Origin: Streptomyces sp. CB02414
GTDB lineage: Bacteria; Actinomycetota; Actinomycetes; Streptomycetales; Streptomycetaceae
Reading direction: 5' to 3'
Assembly (NCBI RefSeq): GCF_001905385.1
Contig: NZ_LIPF01000005.1
Coordinates: 533,819 to 597,818, forward strand
Length of the DNA: 64,000 bases
Both the position numbers and the translations under genes were made by a program. Shown here piece after piece: positions 31,794 through 40,108 of the stretch; the stretch's first letter is position 1, and each line of letters opens with the position of its first letter. The notes below the pieces were generated by a model, which saw only the letters and a list, made by a program, of their open reading frames with translations, ran no database searches and was not told the origin of the DNA.

Positions 31794-33416
31794 TCAGGCG
31801 ACGGGCGCCGCGGGGCCCTTGTCGGCCGGGGCGGCGGCGGACTCGCCGGCCTCCTCGGCGAGGCGCTCCATGCCGCTGGTGGTCTTCAGCGGCTTCTCCT
31901 TGATGAAGACCACGGCGACCAGTGCCAGCAGCGCGAACGGGGTGGCCACGAGGAACAGGTCGGCGGTGGCGACGCCGTAGGCGTGCTGCACGATCTCCCG
32001 CATCGGGGCGGGCAGCGCGCTCATGTCCGGGACGGCCCCGTGACCGCCGCCCGAGCCGCCCTCGGCGGCGCCGGTGGCGCCCGCCTTTTCCAGGCCCTTG
32101 GTCATCTCGGTCGCGACCCGGTTGGCGAGGATCGCGCCGAGCACGCTGGTGCCGATCGTGCCGCCCATGCTGCGGAAGAAGGACAGCACGGAGGTCGCGG
32201 CGCCCAGTTCGGCCGCGGGGACGTCGTTCTGCGCCGCGAGCACCAGGTTCTGCATCAGCATGCCGACGCCGATCCCGAGGACGGCCATGTAGATGCTGAG
32301 CAGCCCGAAGTGGGTGTCGGCGTCGATCAGGGAGAGGAGCGCGAGGCCGGCGGTCATGATGACCGCGCCCGCCACCAGGTAGCCCTTCCACTTGCCGGTC
32401 CGGCTGATGAGCTGTCCGGCGACGGTGGACGACACCAGCAGACCCAGGATCATCGGCAGGCTCATCAGACCGGCGACGGTCGGCGACTTGCCCAGGGAGA
32501 CCTGGAAGTACTGGGAGAGGAAGACGGTTCCGCCGAACATGGCGACGCCGACCAGGAGGCTGGCGACCGTGGTCAGGGTGACCGTGCGGTTCCGGAAGAT
32601 GTCGAGCGGGATCACCGGCTCGTCGGTGCGGGCCTCGACGAGGACCGCCAGGCCCAGCAGCACCACGCCGCCGACGACGAGCGCGGCGGTCTGCCAGGAC
32701 GCCCAGTCGAACTGGTTGCCCGCCAGGGAGACCCAGATGAGCAGCGCGCAGACACCGGCGACGATCAGGAAGGCGCCGAGCCAGTCGATCTTCACCTGGC
32801 GCTTGACGGTGGGCAGCTTCAGCGTGCGCTGGAGCAGGAAGATGGCCAGCAGCGCGAACGGCACGCCGATGAAGAAGCACCAGCGCCAGCCCAGCCAGTC
32901 GGTGTCCACCAGCACGCCGCCGATCAGCGGCCCGGCCACGGTGCCGACGGCGAAGACGGCACCGAAGATGCCCGAGTACTTGCCCAGTTCCCGGGGCGGG
33001 ATGACGGCGGCCATGACGACCTGCGCGAGCGCGGTCAGACCGCCCGCGCCGATGCCCTGCACGACCCGGCTGAAGATCAGCAGCGTCGTGTCGTGCGAGA
33101 AGCCCGCGAGCAGCGAGCCGATCACGAACATCAGCAGCGAGAGCTGGAGCAGCAGCTTCTTGTTGAAGAGGTCGGACAGCTTGCCCCACAGGGGCACGGT
33201 CGCGGTCATCGCCAGCAGTTCGGCGGTGACGACCCAGGTGTAGGAGGACTGGCTGGCGCCCAGGTCGGCGATGATCGTCGGCAGCGCGTTGGACACGACG
33301 GTGCCCGCCAGGATGGCGACGAACATGCCGGCCATCAGGCCGGACATGGCCTGGAGTATCTGCCGTTGGTTCATGGAGGTGGGAGGCGCGTCGGCGGGCG
33401 CCTGGGCTGCGGTCAC
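31794..33416 (-). CDS. MFS exporter, DHA2 (14-TMS) family
   Basis: 540 aa from a GTG at 33416. Fourteen membrane helices are expected from length and hydrophobic segments. Motif A is GKLSDLFNKKLLLQ near 75-88. Motif C region is AVFAVGTVAGPLIGGVLVDTDWLGWRWCFF near 150-180, characteristic of drug:H+ antiporters. A Gly/Ala-rich insert (GATGAAEGGSGGGHGAVPD) lies before the last helices, and the C-terminus is Ala/Pro-rich. Function is probably drug or metabolite efflux. The TetR gene begins upstream in the same direction, the classical repressor-pump pair. Confidence 0.9.
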   Translation of the reverse strand: MTAAQAPADAPPTSMNQRQILQAMSGLMAGMFVAILAGTVVSNALPTIIADLGASQSSYTWVVTAELLAMTATVPLWGKLSDLFNKKLLLQLSLLMFVIGSLLAGFSHDTTLLIFSRVVQGIGAGGLTALAQVVMAAVIPPRELGKYSGIFGAVFAVGTVAGPLIGGVLVDTDWLGWRWCFFIGVPFALLAIFLLQRTLKLPTVKRQVKIDWLGAFLIVAGVCALLIWVSLAGNQFDWASWQTAALVVGGVVLLGLAVLVEARTDEPVIPLDIFRNRTVTLTTVASLLVGVAMFGGTVFLSQYFQVSLGKSPTVAGLMSLPMILGLLVSSTVAGQLISRTGKWKGYLVAGAVIMTAGLALLSLIDADTHFGLLSIYMAVLGIGVGMLMQNLVLAAQNDVPAAELGAATSVLSFFRSMGGTIGTSVLGAILANRVATEMTKGLEKAGATGAAEGGSGGGHGAVPDMSALPAPMREIVQHAYGVATADLFLVATPFALLALVAVVFIKEKPLKTTSGMERLAEEAGESAAAPADKGPAAPVA

Positions 33417-33490
33417 GGCATCTCTTTCGGTGGTGGTCTGACGAGTCGCGCCGGCGCCCGGCGCGGCGGCGGAGAGGGGAGTGGAGGCGG

Positions 33491-34102
33491 TTACGCGGGA
33501 GGGGCCGGGAGACCGGCGGCCAGGAGGGAGAACACCTCGTGGAAGACGTCCAGGAAGGCGGCTTCCTCCTGGTGGGCCGACCAGTGGTCCATGGTGGTGC
33601 GCACCGCGGTGGCGGCCACCGCCGCCAGCAGCCGCGGGTAGAGACCGCCGGTGTCGCCGAGACGCTCGGCGATGGCTTCGGCCAGTTCCGCCTCGGCCGC
33701 CATGTGCGCGCCGACTCCCCGCGCCAGCAGGTGCGGTGAGGCGTGCAGCACCTCGGCGTGCAGCCGCCACAGTTCGTGCTGCTGCTCCGCCTCGGCGATC
33801 TCCGCCGCCATGGCGTCGCGCACGACCTCCAGCGGGGAGAGCCCGGCCGGCGCCTCGAGCACGGCGCGCCGCATGCGGGCGCTGGCGTCCGCGTCGATGA
33901 CCACGAAGGCGTCGTCGCGTGTGTCGAAGTAGTTGAAGAAGGTGCGTACCGAGACCCCGGCCGCGGCGCTGATCGCCTCCACGGTGACCTTCTCCGCCCC
34001 GTGCTCGGCGGCGAGCCGTACCGCGGCCTCGGCGAGAGCGGCACGCGTGGCCCGCTTCTTCCGCTCCCGCAGACCGCCCCCCGCGGCACTCTTCTCCGTC
34101 AT
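33491..34102 (-). CDS. TetR-family repressor of the DHA2 exporter
   Basis: 203 aa from the ATG at 34102 (MTEKSAAGGG). Upstream in-frame ATGs at 34111 and 34120 lie inside the operator. The chosen start falls 8 bp after a -10 box, fitting a leaderless mRNA. HTH at about 13-58 (RERKKRATRAALAEAAVRLAAEHGAEKVTVEAISAAAGVSVRTFFNYFDTRDDAF). The ligand domain follows. The gene is followed 74 bp on by the exporter in the same direction. Confidence 0.9.
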   Translation of the reverse strand: MTEKSAAGGGLRERKKRATRAALAEAAVRLAAEHGAEKVTVEAISAAAGVSVRTFFNYFDTRDDAFVVIDADASARMRRAVLEAPAGLSPLEVVRDAMAAEIAEAEQQHELWRLHAEVLHASPHLLARGVGAHMAAEAELAEAIAERLGDTGGLYPRLLAAVAATAVRTTMDHWSAHQEEAAFLDVFHEVFSLLAAGLPAPPA

Positions 34103-34105
34103 AAG

Positions 34106-34137
34106 TTGCATGGTATGCAAAGATGCACGGCATGCAA
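34106..34137. promoter_or_regulatory. Tandem TetR operators overlapping a leaderless promoter
   Basis: Site 1 TTGCATGGTATGCAA (34106-34120) has perfect 6-bp arms. Site 2 ATGCACGGCATGCAA (34123-34137) is a looser copy; centres are 17 bp apart. On the minus strand a -35 TTGCAT (34132-34137) and a -10 TACCAT (34110-34115) with 16-bp spacing lie inside the operators, and the TetR ATG at 34102 starts where transcription should begin. Bound repressor would cover the whole promoter. Confidence 0.75.
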
Positions 34138-34142
34138 AATTG

Positions 34143-34177
34143 GCGGGCGCCGACCCTCGTGATGGGTCGGCGCCCGC
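34143..34177 (-). terminator. Hairpin terminator after the rhodanese gene
   Basis: GCGGGCGCCGACCC (34143-34156) and GGGTCGGCGCCCGC (34164-34177) form a perfect 14-bp stem with a 7-nt loop, 20 bp after the rhodanese stop and just upstream of the TetR operator. It insulates the TetR promoter from the sulfur genes. Confidence 0.85.
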
Positions 34178-34196
34178 CGCCGTGAGGTGCCCCGGC

Positions 34197-34784
34197 TCAG
34201 CCGGCCAGGCGCGCCAGCGTCTCCTCGAAGGGGGCGGCGCTCCCGGCGGCCCGGTTGTGCGGCAGCCGGGCCAGCACCGCCGCCATGCCGCAGGTGCCGG
34301 TCACCCCGGAGAACACCAGGCCCGCGCCGACGGCGCCGGACAGCCAGTGCGCGGGGCGCCAGGCGCGGCCCGCCAGGAAGCCCAGGGCGACCAGCGAGCC
34401 GGCGGCGAAGCGGACCTGCCGGTCCATCGGCCACGGCGTACGGGCGGTGCCGGCCGGGCGCTCGACCGGGTGACCCGCCGTCGCCCAGGCGCTCGTGCCG
34501 CCTTCGAGGGTGGCCGCCTCGACGCCCCGTGCCGCCAGCCGGTCGCACCCCTGCGCGGACCGGTTTCCGGAGGCGCACACGAGCAGCAGCGGTCCGTGCG
34601 CGGCGGCCGCTTCGAGCGCGGCGGCGGCCTCGTCCAGCCGGTCCAGCGGGACGTTGTGCGCGCCGGGCAGGTGGCCGCCGGCGTACTCGCCGGGGGAGCG
34701 GACGTCGACGACGGTGAACTCGCCCAGGCGGTTCACGGCCTCCTGCGGGGTCAGCGTGGCGGGTGGTGCGGTGCGGGTGGTCAT
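34197..34784 (-). CDS. Rhodanese-like sulfurtransferase fused to DUF2892 membrane segment
   Basis: 195 aa, ATG at 34784. The rhodanese domain is at about 12-108 (LGEFTVVDVRSPGEYAGGHLPGAHNVPLDRL) with the active-site loop VCASGNRSAQG, Cys near 70. The C-terminal part is a DUF2892-type hydrophobic pair (VRFAAGSLVALGFLAGRAW, LSGAVGAGLVFSGVTGTCGMAAVL), so it is membrane-tethered on the inner face. It transfers sulfane sulfur from persulfide. Divergent from the cstR-type gene with operators between, and part of a sulfide/persulfide detoxification set with 35186-37308. Confidence 0.9.
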   Translation of the reverse strand: MTTRTAPPATLTPQEAVNRLGEFTVVDVRSPGEYAGGHLPGAHNVPLDRLDEAAAALEAAAAHGPLLLVCASGNRSAQGCDRLAARGVEAATLEGGTSAWATAGHPVERPAGTARTPWPMDRQVRFAAGSLVALGFLAGRAWRPAHWLSGAVGAGLVFSGVTGTCGMAAVLARLPHNRAAGSAAPFEETLARLAG

Positions 34785-34810
34785 GGGGAGAACCTTTCTC
34801 GTTGCGTACG

Positions 34811-34839
34811 ACCCCGGGGTAGGATACCCGCGGGGGTAT
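34811..34839. promoter_or_regulatory. CstR-type operators between rhodanese and cstR
   Basis: ATACCC-GCGG-GGGTAT at 34824-34839 has perfect 6-bp arms, preceded by ACCCCGGGGT (34811-34820). The main site is the same dyad as ATACCC-AGGG-GGGTAT at 37361-37376 in front of the persulfide dioxygenase gene. It lies 25 bp before the cstR start and 27 bp before the rhodanese start, so one repressor can control both. Confidence 0.8.
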
Positions 34840-34863
34840 GTGGGGCCCGGTGGAGGAGGAAGC

Positions 34864-35142
34864 GTGGAACTCGACATGTCGGCCGACGAACTGAAGTCGG
34901 CGCTCAACCGGCTGCGGCGCGCCCAGGGGCAGCTGGCGGGAGTCATCCGGATGATCGAGGAGGGGCGCGACTGCGAGGACGTGGTCACCCAGCTCGCCGC
35001 CGTCTCCCGGGCCCTGGACCGGGCCGGTTTCTCGATCATCGCGACGGGACTCCAGCAGTGCATGACCAGTGACGACCCCGAGGTGCGGGACTCGGCCCAG
35101 ATGCGGGCCCGCCTGGAGAAGCTCTTCCTCTCCCTGGCCTGA
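34864..35142 (+). CDS. cstR: CsoR/CstR-family repressor, persulfide-sensing type
   Basis: 92 aa, GTG at 34864. Short all-helical DUF156 protein: LKSALNRLRRAQGQLAGVIRMIEEGRDCEDVVTQLAAVSRALDRAGFSIIATGLQQCM. Two Cys are present (DCEDV and QQCM), but the His that lies four residues before the second Cys in copper-sensing CsoR is Gly here. That pattern is CstR, which senses persulfides through a Cys-Cys polysulfide link. The neighbours (rhodanese, TauE/SafE exporter, persulfide dioxygenase) fit. Operators ATACCC-N4-GGGTAT lie before it and before 37308. Confidence 0.85.
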   Translation: MELDMSADELKSALNRLRRAQGQLAGVIRMIEEGRDCEDVVTQLAAVSRALDRAGFSIIATGLQQCMTSDDPEVRDSAQMRARLEKLFLSLA

Positions 35143-35185
35143 CCGGCTCCGACGGCCTGACCGGCGCGGCGCGGTGGGCGGCCGG

Positions 35186-35929
35186 TCACAGCGCCGCCGT
35201 GACACCCATCGCCACGGCGACGGCGAGCAGCACGGCACCGAACACGCGCCGCAGCGTCCCCGCGGACGCCCTGGCCGCCAGCCGTCTGCCGTCCCACGCG
35301 CCGAGGACGGCGGTGGCCAGGAACGGCAGGAGCAGTGTGAGGTCCAGGTGTACGGCGCTGTACGCCCGGGCCGCGAGGGCCACCAGCGCGTTGGCCGTCA
35401 CGACCAGGAGACTCGTGCCCACCGCCGCGCCCATCGGCACGGCCAGCACCGTCACCAGCGCGGGTACCGCGAGGAAGCCGCCGCCGACGCCGAGGAACCC
35501 GGTCACCGCGCCCAGCCCGGCCCCCGCCCCGGCCGCCCGGACGCCCGAGGCGGGGCCGCCCTCGCGGGGCGTGCGGCGGCGCAGCATGTGCACCCCGGCC
35601 AGTGCGGCCAGCGCCGCGAACAGCAGCGTCAGTACCGTCTCGGGGATCCGCGCGGACAGCGCCCCGGCCGCCGCGGCGGGCAGCAGACCCGCCGCCGCGA
35701 ACACCAGCCCGGCCCGCCAGCGCACCGCACCGGCCCGCGCGTGGGCGACCAGTGCGGTGACCGACGAGACGATCACGACGACCAGGCTCGCGGTGGTCGC
35801 CGCGGCCGGGGTGAAACCGAGCAGGTAGATCAGCGCGGGGACGGTGAGGATGCTCCCGCCCGCCCCCAGCGCGCCCAGGGCCAGGCCGGCCACGGCACCG
35901 GCCGCGAGGGCGAGGACGAGCGCGGTCAT
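35186..35929 (-). CDS. TauE/SafE-family sulfite/sulfonate exporter
   Basis: 247 aa, ATG at 35929 overlapping the dioxygenase stop by 4 bp. About eight membrane helices, with the duplicated family motif seen as ALGAGGSILTVPALIYLLGFTPAAATTASLVVV in the first half and TGFLGVGGGFLAVPALVTVLAVPMGAAVGTSLLVV in the second. It would export sulfite or thiosulfate made by the upstream persulfide dioxygenase. Same gene order logic as the staphylococcal cst operon (tauE, cstA, cstB). Confidence 0.88.
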   Translation of the reverse strand: MTALVLALAAGAVAGLALGALGAGGSILTVPALIYLLGFTPAAATTASLVVVIVSSVTALVAHARAGAVRWRAGLVFAAAGLLPAAAAGALSARIPETVLTLLFAALAALAGVHMLRRRTPREGGPASGVRAAGAGAGLGAVTGFLGVGGGFLAVPALVTVLAVPMGAAVGTSLLVVTANALVALAARAYSAVHLDLTLLLPFLATAVLGAWDGRRLAARASAGTLRRVFGAVLLAVAVAMGVTAAL

Positions 35930-37308
35930 ACGGCCCGGCCGCCCGACGGCGTGACCAGCCGGAGACCGGCGTCCGACGCCGCCGCGAAGCCGTCATCGAT
36001 CGCGACCACCTCACGGCCGGCGGCGTCCAGCACGGACGCGGCGACAGCCGCGCGCATGCCGCCCGCGCAGTGCACCCACACCGTGCCCGGCGGCACCTCG
36101 CCCAGACGGCGGTGCACCTCGTGGACGGGGACGTGCACGCTGCCCTCGACCCAGCCGTGCGCGCGCTCGCTGTCCCGGCGTACGTCGAGGACCACCACGT
36201 CCGCGTCCTCGTGGCGCGCCGTGGCCAGCTCGCCGAACGTGGCCCGCCGGAACGAGGCCGGCCGGGCGCCGTCCGGGACCCAGTCGGCCGGGGAGCCGAC
36301 CGCCGCCGCGGCCGGCCGGTCGATGCCCACCCGGGCCAGCTCCCGCTGGGCGCGGGCGACGTCCGCGGCACTGCCCGCGAGCAGCGTCACCGGCTTGCCC
36401 CACGGGATCATCCACGCCAGGTAGGTCGCGAGCTGTCCGTCGAGCTCGAAGTTGAACGACCCGGCCACGTGCCCGGCGGCGAAGGCCACCCGGCCGCGCA
36501 GGTCCACGACCCACTCACCGGCGGCCAGCCGCCGGGCGATCTCGTCGGCGTCGGCGCGGCGGGGCTCGGTCAGGTCCACGGGGGCGGGACCGTCCGTGTT
36601 GACCGGACCCATGTGGGCGTAATAGGCGGGCACGTCGTCCAGGTCCGCCAGCAGCTGGGCGACGAAGGTCTCCACGTCCTGGACGAGCGCCGGGTTGCCC
36701 GCCTTCTCGGCGCCTATGGTGCTGTGCTCGCCGCCCGCCTGGGACGAGGAGCAGAAGCTGCCGAATCCGTGCGTCGGCAGCACGCTCACCCCGTCGTCCA
36801 GCTGGCCGGCGAGACGGTGGACGGAGGCGTGCTGGGCGCGGGCCAGCTCCTCGGTCAGGCGCGGCTCCACCAGGTCGGGCCGGCCCACGCTGCCGATCAG
36901 CAGGGAGCCGCCGGTGAAGGCGGCCACCGCCCGGCCCGATTCCTGAAGGACGTACGAGGTGTGGTGCGGGGTGTGACCGGGCGTGGCCACCGCGCGCAGC
37001 TCCAGGCCCTCGTCGACCGGCTCCACGTCCCCGTCGGCCACCGCCACCCGCGCGTACGCCACCTCGGCCCCGGCCGGCACCAGGTAGCGGGCGCCGGTGA
37101 GGCGGGCCAGCTCCAGGCCGCCGGTGACGTAGTCGTTGTGGATGTGCGTCTCGGCGACGGCGGTGATCCGCACCCCGCGCCGGGCGGCCTCGGCGATCAC
37201 CCGGTCGATGTCCCGCGGTGGGTCCACGACCACGGCCGCGCGGGCGCCGCCCGCCAGGTAGCTGCGGTTGCCCAGGCCCTCGGTCGCCAGGACGTCGACA
37301 AAGAACAC
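35926..37308 (-). CDS. Persulfide dioxygenase-rhodanese fusion (CstB/ETHE1-like)
   Basis: 460 aa from a GTG at 37308, with GGAAGGAGA just upstream. An N-terminal metallo-beta-lactamase-fold dioxygenase is at about 1-230: metal motif THIHNDYVTGG near 55, second His in TPGHTPHHTSYVL, GSLLIGSVGRPDL, and LPTHGFGSFCS. Two rhodanese modules follow: a degenerate one (VVDLRGRVAFAAGHVAGSFNFEL, no active Cys) and an active one with VHCAGGMRA near 425. It oxidises persulfide to sulfite and can form thiosulfate. It is controlled by the CstR operators at 37326-37376 and coupled to the TauE gene. Confidence 0.92.
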   Translation of the reverse strand: MFFVDVLATEGLGNRSYLAGGARAAVVVDPPRDIDRVIAEAARRGVRITAVAETHIHNDYVTGGLELARLTGARYLVPAGAEVAYARVAVADGDVEPVDEGLELRAVATPGHTPHHTSYVLQESGRAVAAFTGGSLLIGSVGRPDLVEPRLTEELARAQHASVHRLAGQLDDGVSVLPTHGFGSFCSSSQAGGEHSTIGAEKAGNPALVQDVETFVAQLLADLDDVPAYYAHMGPVNTDGPAPVDLTEPRRADADEIARRLAAGEWVVDLRGRVAFAAGHVAGSFNFELDGQLATYLAWMIPWGKPVTLLAGSAADVARAQRELARVGIDRPAAAAVGSPADWVPDGARPASFRRATFGELATARHEDADVVVLDVRRDSERAHGWVEGSVHVPVHEVHRRLGEVPPGTVWVHCAGGMRAAVAASVLDAAGREVVAIDDGFAAASDAGLRLVTPSGGRAV

Positions 37309-37325
37309 GGCACTCTCCTTCCGAT

Positions 37326-37376
37326 TACCCCCTGGGGTATCCAGTTCCACCGTAACAAATATACCCAGGGGGGTAT
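37326..37376. promoter_or_regulatory. Two CstR-type operators before the persulfide dioxygenase gene
   Basis: TACCCC-CT-GGGGTA (37326-37339) and ATACCC-AGGG-GGGTAT (37361-37376) are perfect dyads about 36 bp apart, 18-68 bp upstream of the GTG at 37308. The second matches the dyad in front of cstR at 34824-34839. The C-rich/G-rich dyad flanked by AT and TA is the form bound by CstR. Confidence 0.8.
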
Positions 37377-37717
37377 CGACGCGGGTGTCGGCATCGGTAT
37401 CGAGACGGGTGTCGAGCGCGTGAGACCGGTGCGGGGCCCGTACAGGGGCCGTACAGGCCTCGTGCAACTCCTGCGTGCCCTCCGAAAGTTGGGGTACACG
37501 GTGCCTCAGCACGGTCGGCACCGGGGTCGGCGCCGGTGGCGGCCGTGCCATTCCGTGCGGGTCTCCGTGTCCGTCTCCGTGCCCGCCCGGTCCGGACACC
37601 GGCGTGACCCGAACGGTCCTGTCGGGTACCCGACCGGCCCGCGCGGGGTTGGGATGTGCACGGGGCACCCCGTGCCCGCGCGGCCCGATCGCCGTCCCGA
37701 CACGGAAAGGACTCCCG
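37377..37717 (+). other. Intergenic region before the phosphoketolase gene
   Basis: 341 bp with no convincing gene. From 37371 it has three imperfect direct copies of a GGTRTCGR motif, and around 37561-37590 short CCGTGTCCGTC-like repeats. Both look like low-complexity rather than binding sites. It must contain the promoter of the phosphoketolase operon on the plus strand, but no clear -35/-10 pair stands out. The gene has a good ribosome site (GGAAAGGA) before the ATG at 37718. Confidence 0.5.
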
Positions 37718-40108
37718 ATGTCCGCCGACACGCAGCAGGCGCCCTCCGGGCTCACGGACGAGGAGCTCGCCGGACTGGACGCCCACTGGCGCGCCGCGAA
37801 CTACCTCTCCGTCGGCCAGATCTACCTCATGGCCAACCCCCTGCTCACCGAGCCGCTGCGCCCCGAGCACGTCAAGCCGCGCCTGCTCGGCCACTGGGGC
37901 ACCTCACCCGGCCTCAACCTGGTCCACACCCACCTCAACCGGGTGATCAAGGCCCGTGATCTCGACGCCCTGTGCGTCTGGGGCCCCGGGCACGGCGGCC
38001 CCGCCGTCCTGGCCAACGCGTGGCTGGAGGGCTCCTACACCGAGACGTATCCGGACATCACCCGGGACGCGACCGGAATGGCCCGCCTCTTCAAGCAGTT
38101 CTCGTTCCCCGGCGGCGTACCGAGCCACGTCGCCCCCGAGACGCCGGGCTCCATCCACGAGGGCGGCGAGCTGGGCTACGCGCTCTCGCACGCCTACGGC
38201 GCCGCCTTCGACCACCCCGGACTGGTGGTCGCCTGTGTGATCGGCGACGGCGAGGCGGAGACGGGCCCGCTGGCGACCTCCTGGCACTCCAACAAGTTCC
38301 TCGACCCGGTCCACGACGGCGCGGTCCTGCCGATCCTGCACCTCAACGGCTACAAGATCGCCAACCCGACGGTCCTCGCCCGTCTCCCCGAGGCCGAGCT
38401 CGACGAACTCCTGCGCGGCTACGGCCACGACCCCATCCACGTCACCGGCGACGACCCGGCCGCCGTCCACCGCGCGATGGCCCAGGCCATGGACACCGCC
38501 CTGGACCGCGTCGCCGCCGTCCAGCGCGCCGCCCGCGAGGACGGCGCCACGGACCGCCCCCGCTGGCCCATGATCGTCCTGCGCACCCCGAAGGGCTGGA
38601 CCGGCCCGGCCGAGGTCGACGGCCTGCCCGTGGAGAACACCTGGCGCGCCCACCAGGTCCCCCTCTCGGCCGTCCGCACCGACCCCGACCACCTGCGGCA
38701 ACTGGAACAGTGGCTGCGCTCCTACCGCCCCGAGGAACTGTTCGACGACACCGGAGCGCCCCGCCCCGCCGTCCTCGCCGCCGTCCCCGGGGGCTCGCGC
38801 CGCCTCGGCGCCACCCCCTTCGCCAACGGCGGTCTCCTCCTGCGCGAGCTGCCCGTGCCCCCGCTGGAGCAGTACGCCGTCCCCGTCGACCAGCCCGGCG
38901 CGAGCACGCACGAACCCACCCGGGTCCTCGGTGACCTGCTCCGCGACGTCATGGCCGCCACCGCCCAGCGGCGCGACTTCCGCCTCGTCGGCCCCGACGA
39001 GACCGCCTCCAACCGCCTCCAGGCCGTCTACGGCGCCAGCGGCAAGGCCTGGCAGGAACGCACCCTGCCCGTCGACGAGGACCTCGACCGGCACGGCCGG
39101 GTCATGGAGATCCTGTCCGAACACACCTGCCAGGGCTGGCTGGAGGGCTACCTCCTCACCGGCCGGCACGGACTCTTCTCCTGCTACGAGGCGTTCGTCC
39201 ACATCGTCGACTCGATGGTCAACCAGCACGTCAAATGGCTGCGCGTGACCCGCCGCCTGCCCTGGCGCGCACCCATCGCCTCCCTCAACTACCTGCTCAC
39301 CTCCCACGTGTGGCGCCAGGACCACAACGGCTTCTCCCACCAGGACCCCGGCTTCGTCGACCACATCCTCAACAAGAGCCCCGAAGCCGTACGGGTCTAC
39401 CTGCCGCCGGACGCCAACACCCTGCTCTCCGTCGCCGACCACGCCCTGCGCAGCCGCGACTACGTCAACGTGATCGTCGCCGGCAAGCAGCCCTGCTTCG
39501 ACTGGCTCTCCATCGAGGAGGCCCGGGTGCACTGCGCGCGCGGCGCCGGCATCTGGGACTGGGCCGGCACCGAGGACGGCAACCGGGAACCCGACGTGGT
39601 GCTCGCCTGCGCGGGCGACGTCCCCACCCAGGAGGTGCTCGCCGCCGCCCAGCTCGTCCGCCGGCACCTGCCGGACCTCGCCGTACGCGTCGTCAACGTG
39701 GTGGACATCGCCCGGCTGCTGCCCAGCGGCGAACACCCGCACGGCATGAGCGACTTCGAGTACGACGGCCTGTTCACCGCCGACAAGCCGGTCATCTTCG
39801 CGTACCACGGCTATCCCTGGCTGATCCACCGCCTCGCCTACCGGCGCACCGGCCACGCCCACCTGCACGTGCGCGGCTACAAGGAGATCGGGACCACCAC
39901 CACGCCCTTCGACATGGTGGTCGGCAACGACCTGGACCGCTACCGCCTCGTCATGGACGTCATCGACCGCGTCCCCGGCCTCGCCGTGCGCGCGGCCGCC
40001 GTGCGGCAGCGGATGGAGGACGCCCGGCTGCGCCACCACGACTGGATCCGCGAACACGGAGTGGACCTGCCCGAGGTCGCCGACTGGACCTGGGAGGGCG
40101 CACGGTGA
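37718..40108 (+). CDS. xfp: Xylulose-5-phosphate/fructose-6-phosphate phosphoketolase
   Basis: 796 aa, ATG at 37718 after GGAAAGGA; full length for the family. ThDP enzyme that splits xylulose-5-P or fructose-6-P with phosphate to acetyl-P plus glyceraldehyde-3-P or erythrose-4-P. Diagnostic segments: ANYLSVGQIYLMANPLL, VWGPGHGGPA, GDGEAETGPLATSWHSNKFLDPVHDGAVLPILHLNGYKIANPT (ThDP/Mg site near 180-225), TSHVWRQDHNGFSHQDPGF near 535, and KEIGTTTTPFDMVVGNDLDRY near the end. Cytoplasmic. The stop overlaps the next gene's GTG by 4 bp. Confidence 0.95.
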   Translation: MSADTQQAPSGLTDEELAGLDAHWRAANYLSVGQIYLMANPLLTEPLRPEHVKPRLLGHWGTSPGLNLVHTHLNRVIKARDLDALCVWGPGHGGPAVLANAWLEGSYTETYPDITRDATGMARLFKQFSFPGGVPSHVAPETPGSIHEGGELGYALSHAYGAAFDHPGLVVACVIGDGEAETGPLATSWHSNKFLDPVHDGAVLPILHLNGYKIANPTVLARLPEAELDELLRGYGHDPIHVTGDDPAAVHRAMAQAMDTALDRVAAVQRAAREDGATDRPRWPMIVLRTPKGWTGPAEVDGLPVENTWRAHQVPLSAVRTDPDHLRQLEQWLRSYRPEELFDDTGAPRPAVLAAVPGGSRRLGATPFANGGLLLRELPVPPLEQYAVPVDQPGASTHEPTRVLGDLLRDVMAATAQRRDFRLVGPDETASNRLQAVYGASGKAWQERTLPVDEDLDRHGRVMEILSEHTCQGWLEGYLLTGRHGLFSCYEAFVHIVDSMVNQHVKWLRVTRRLPWRAPIASLNYLLTSHVWRQDHNGFSHQDPGFVDHILNKSPEAVRVYLPPDANTLLSVADHALRSRDYVNVIVAGKQPCFDWLSIEEARVHCARGAGIWDWAGTEDGNREPDVVLACAGDVPTQEVLAAAQLVRRHLPDLAVRVVNVVDIARLLPSGEHPHGMSDFEYDGLFTADKPVIFAYHGYPWLIHRLAYRRTGHAHLHVRGYKEIGTTTTPFDMVVGNDLDRYRLVMDVIDRVPGLAVRAAAVRQRMEDARLRHHDWIREHGVDLPEVADWTWEGAR

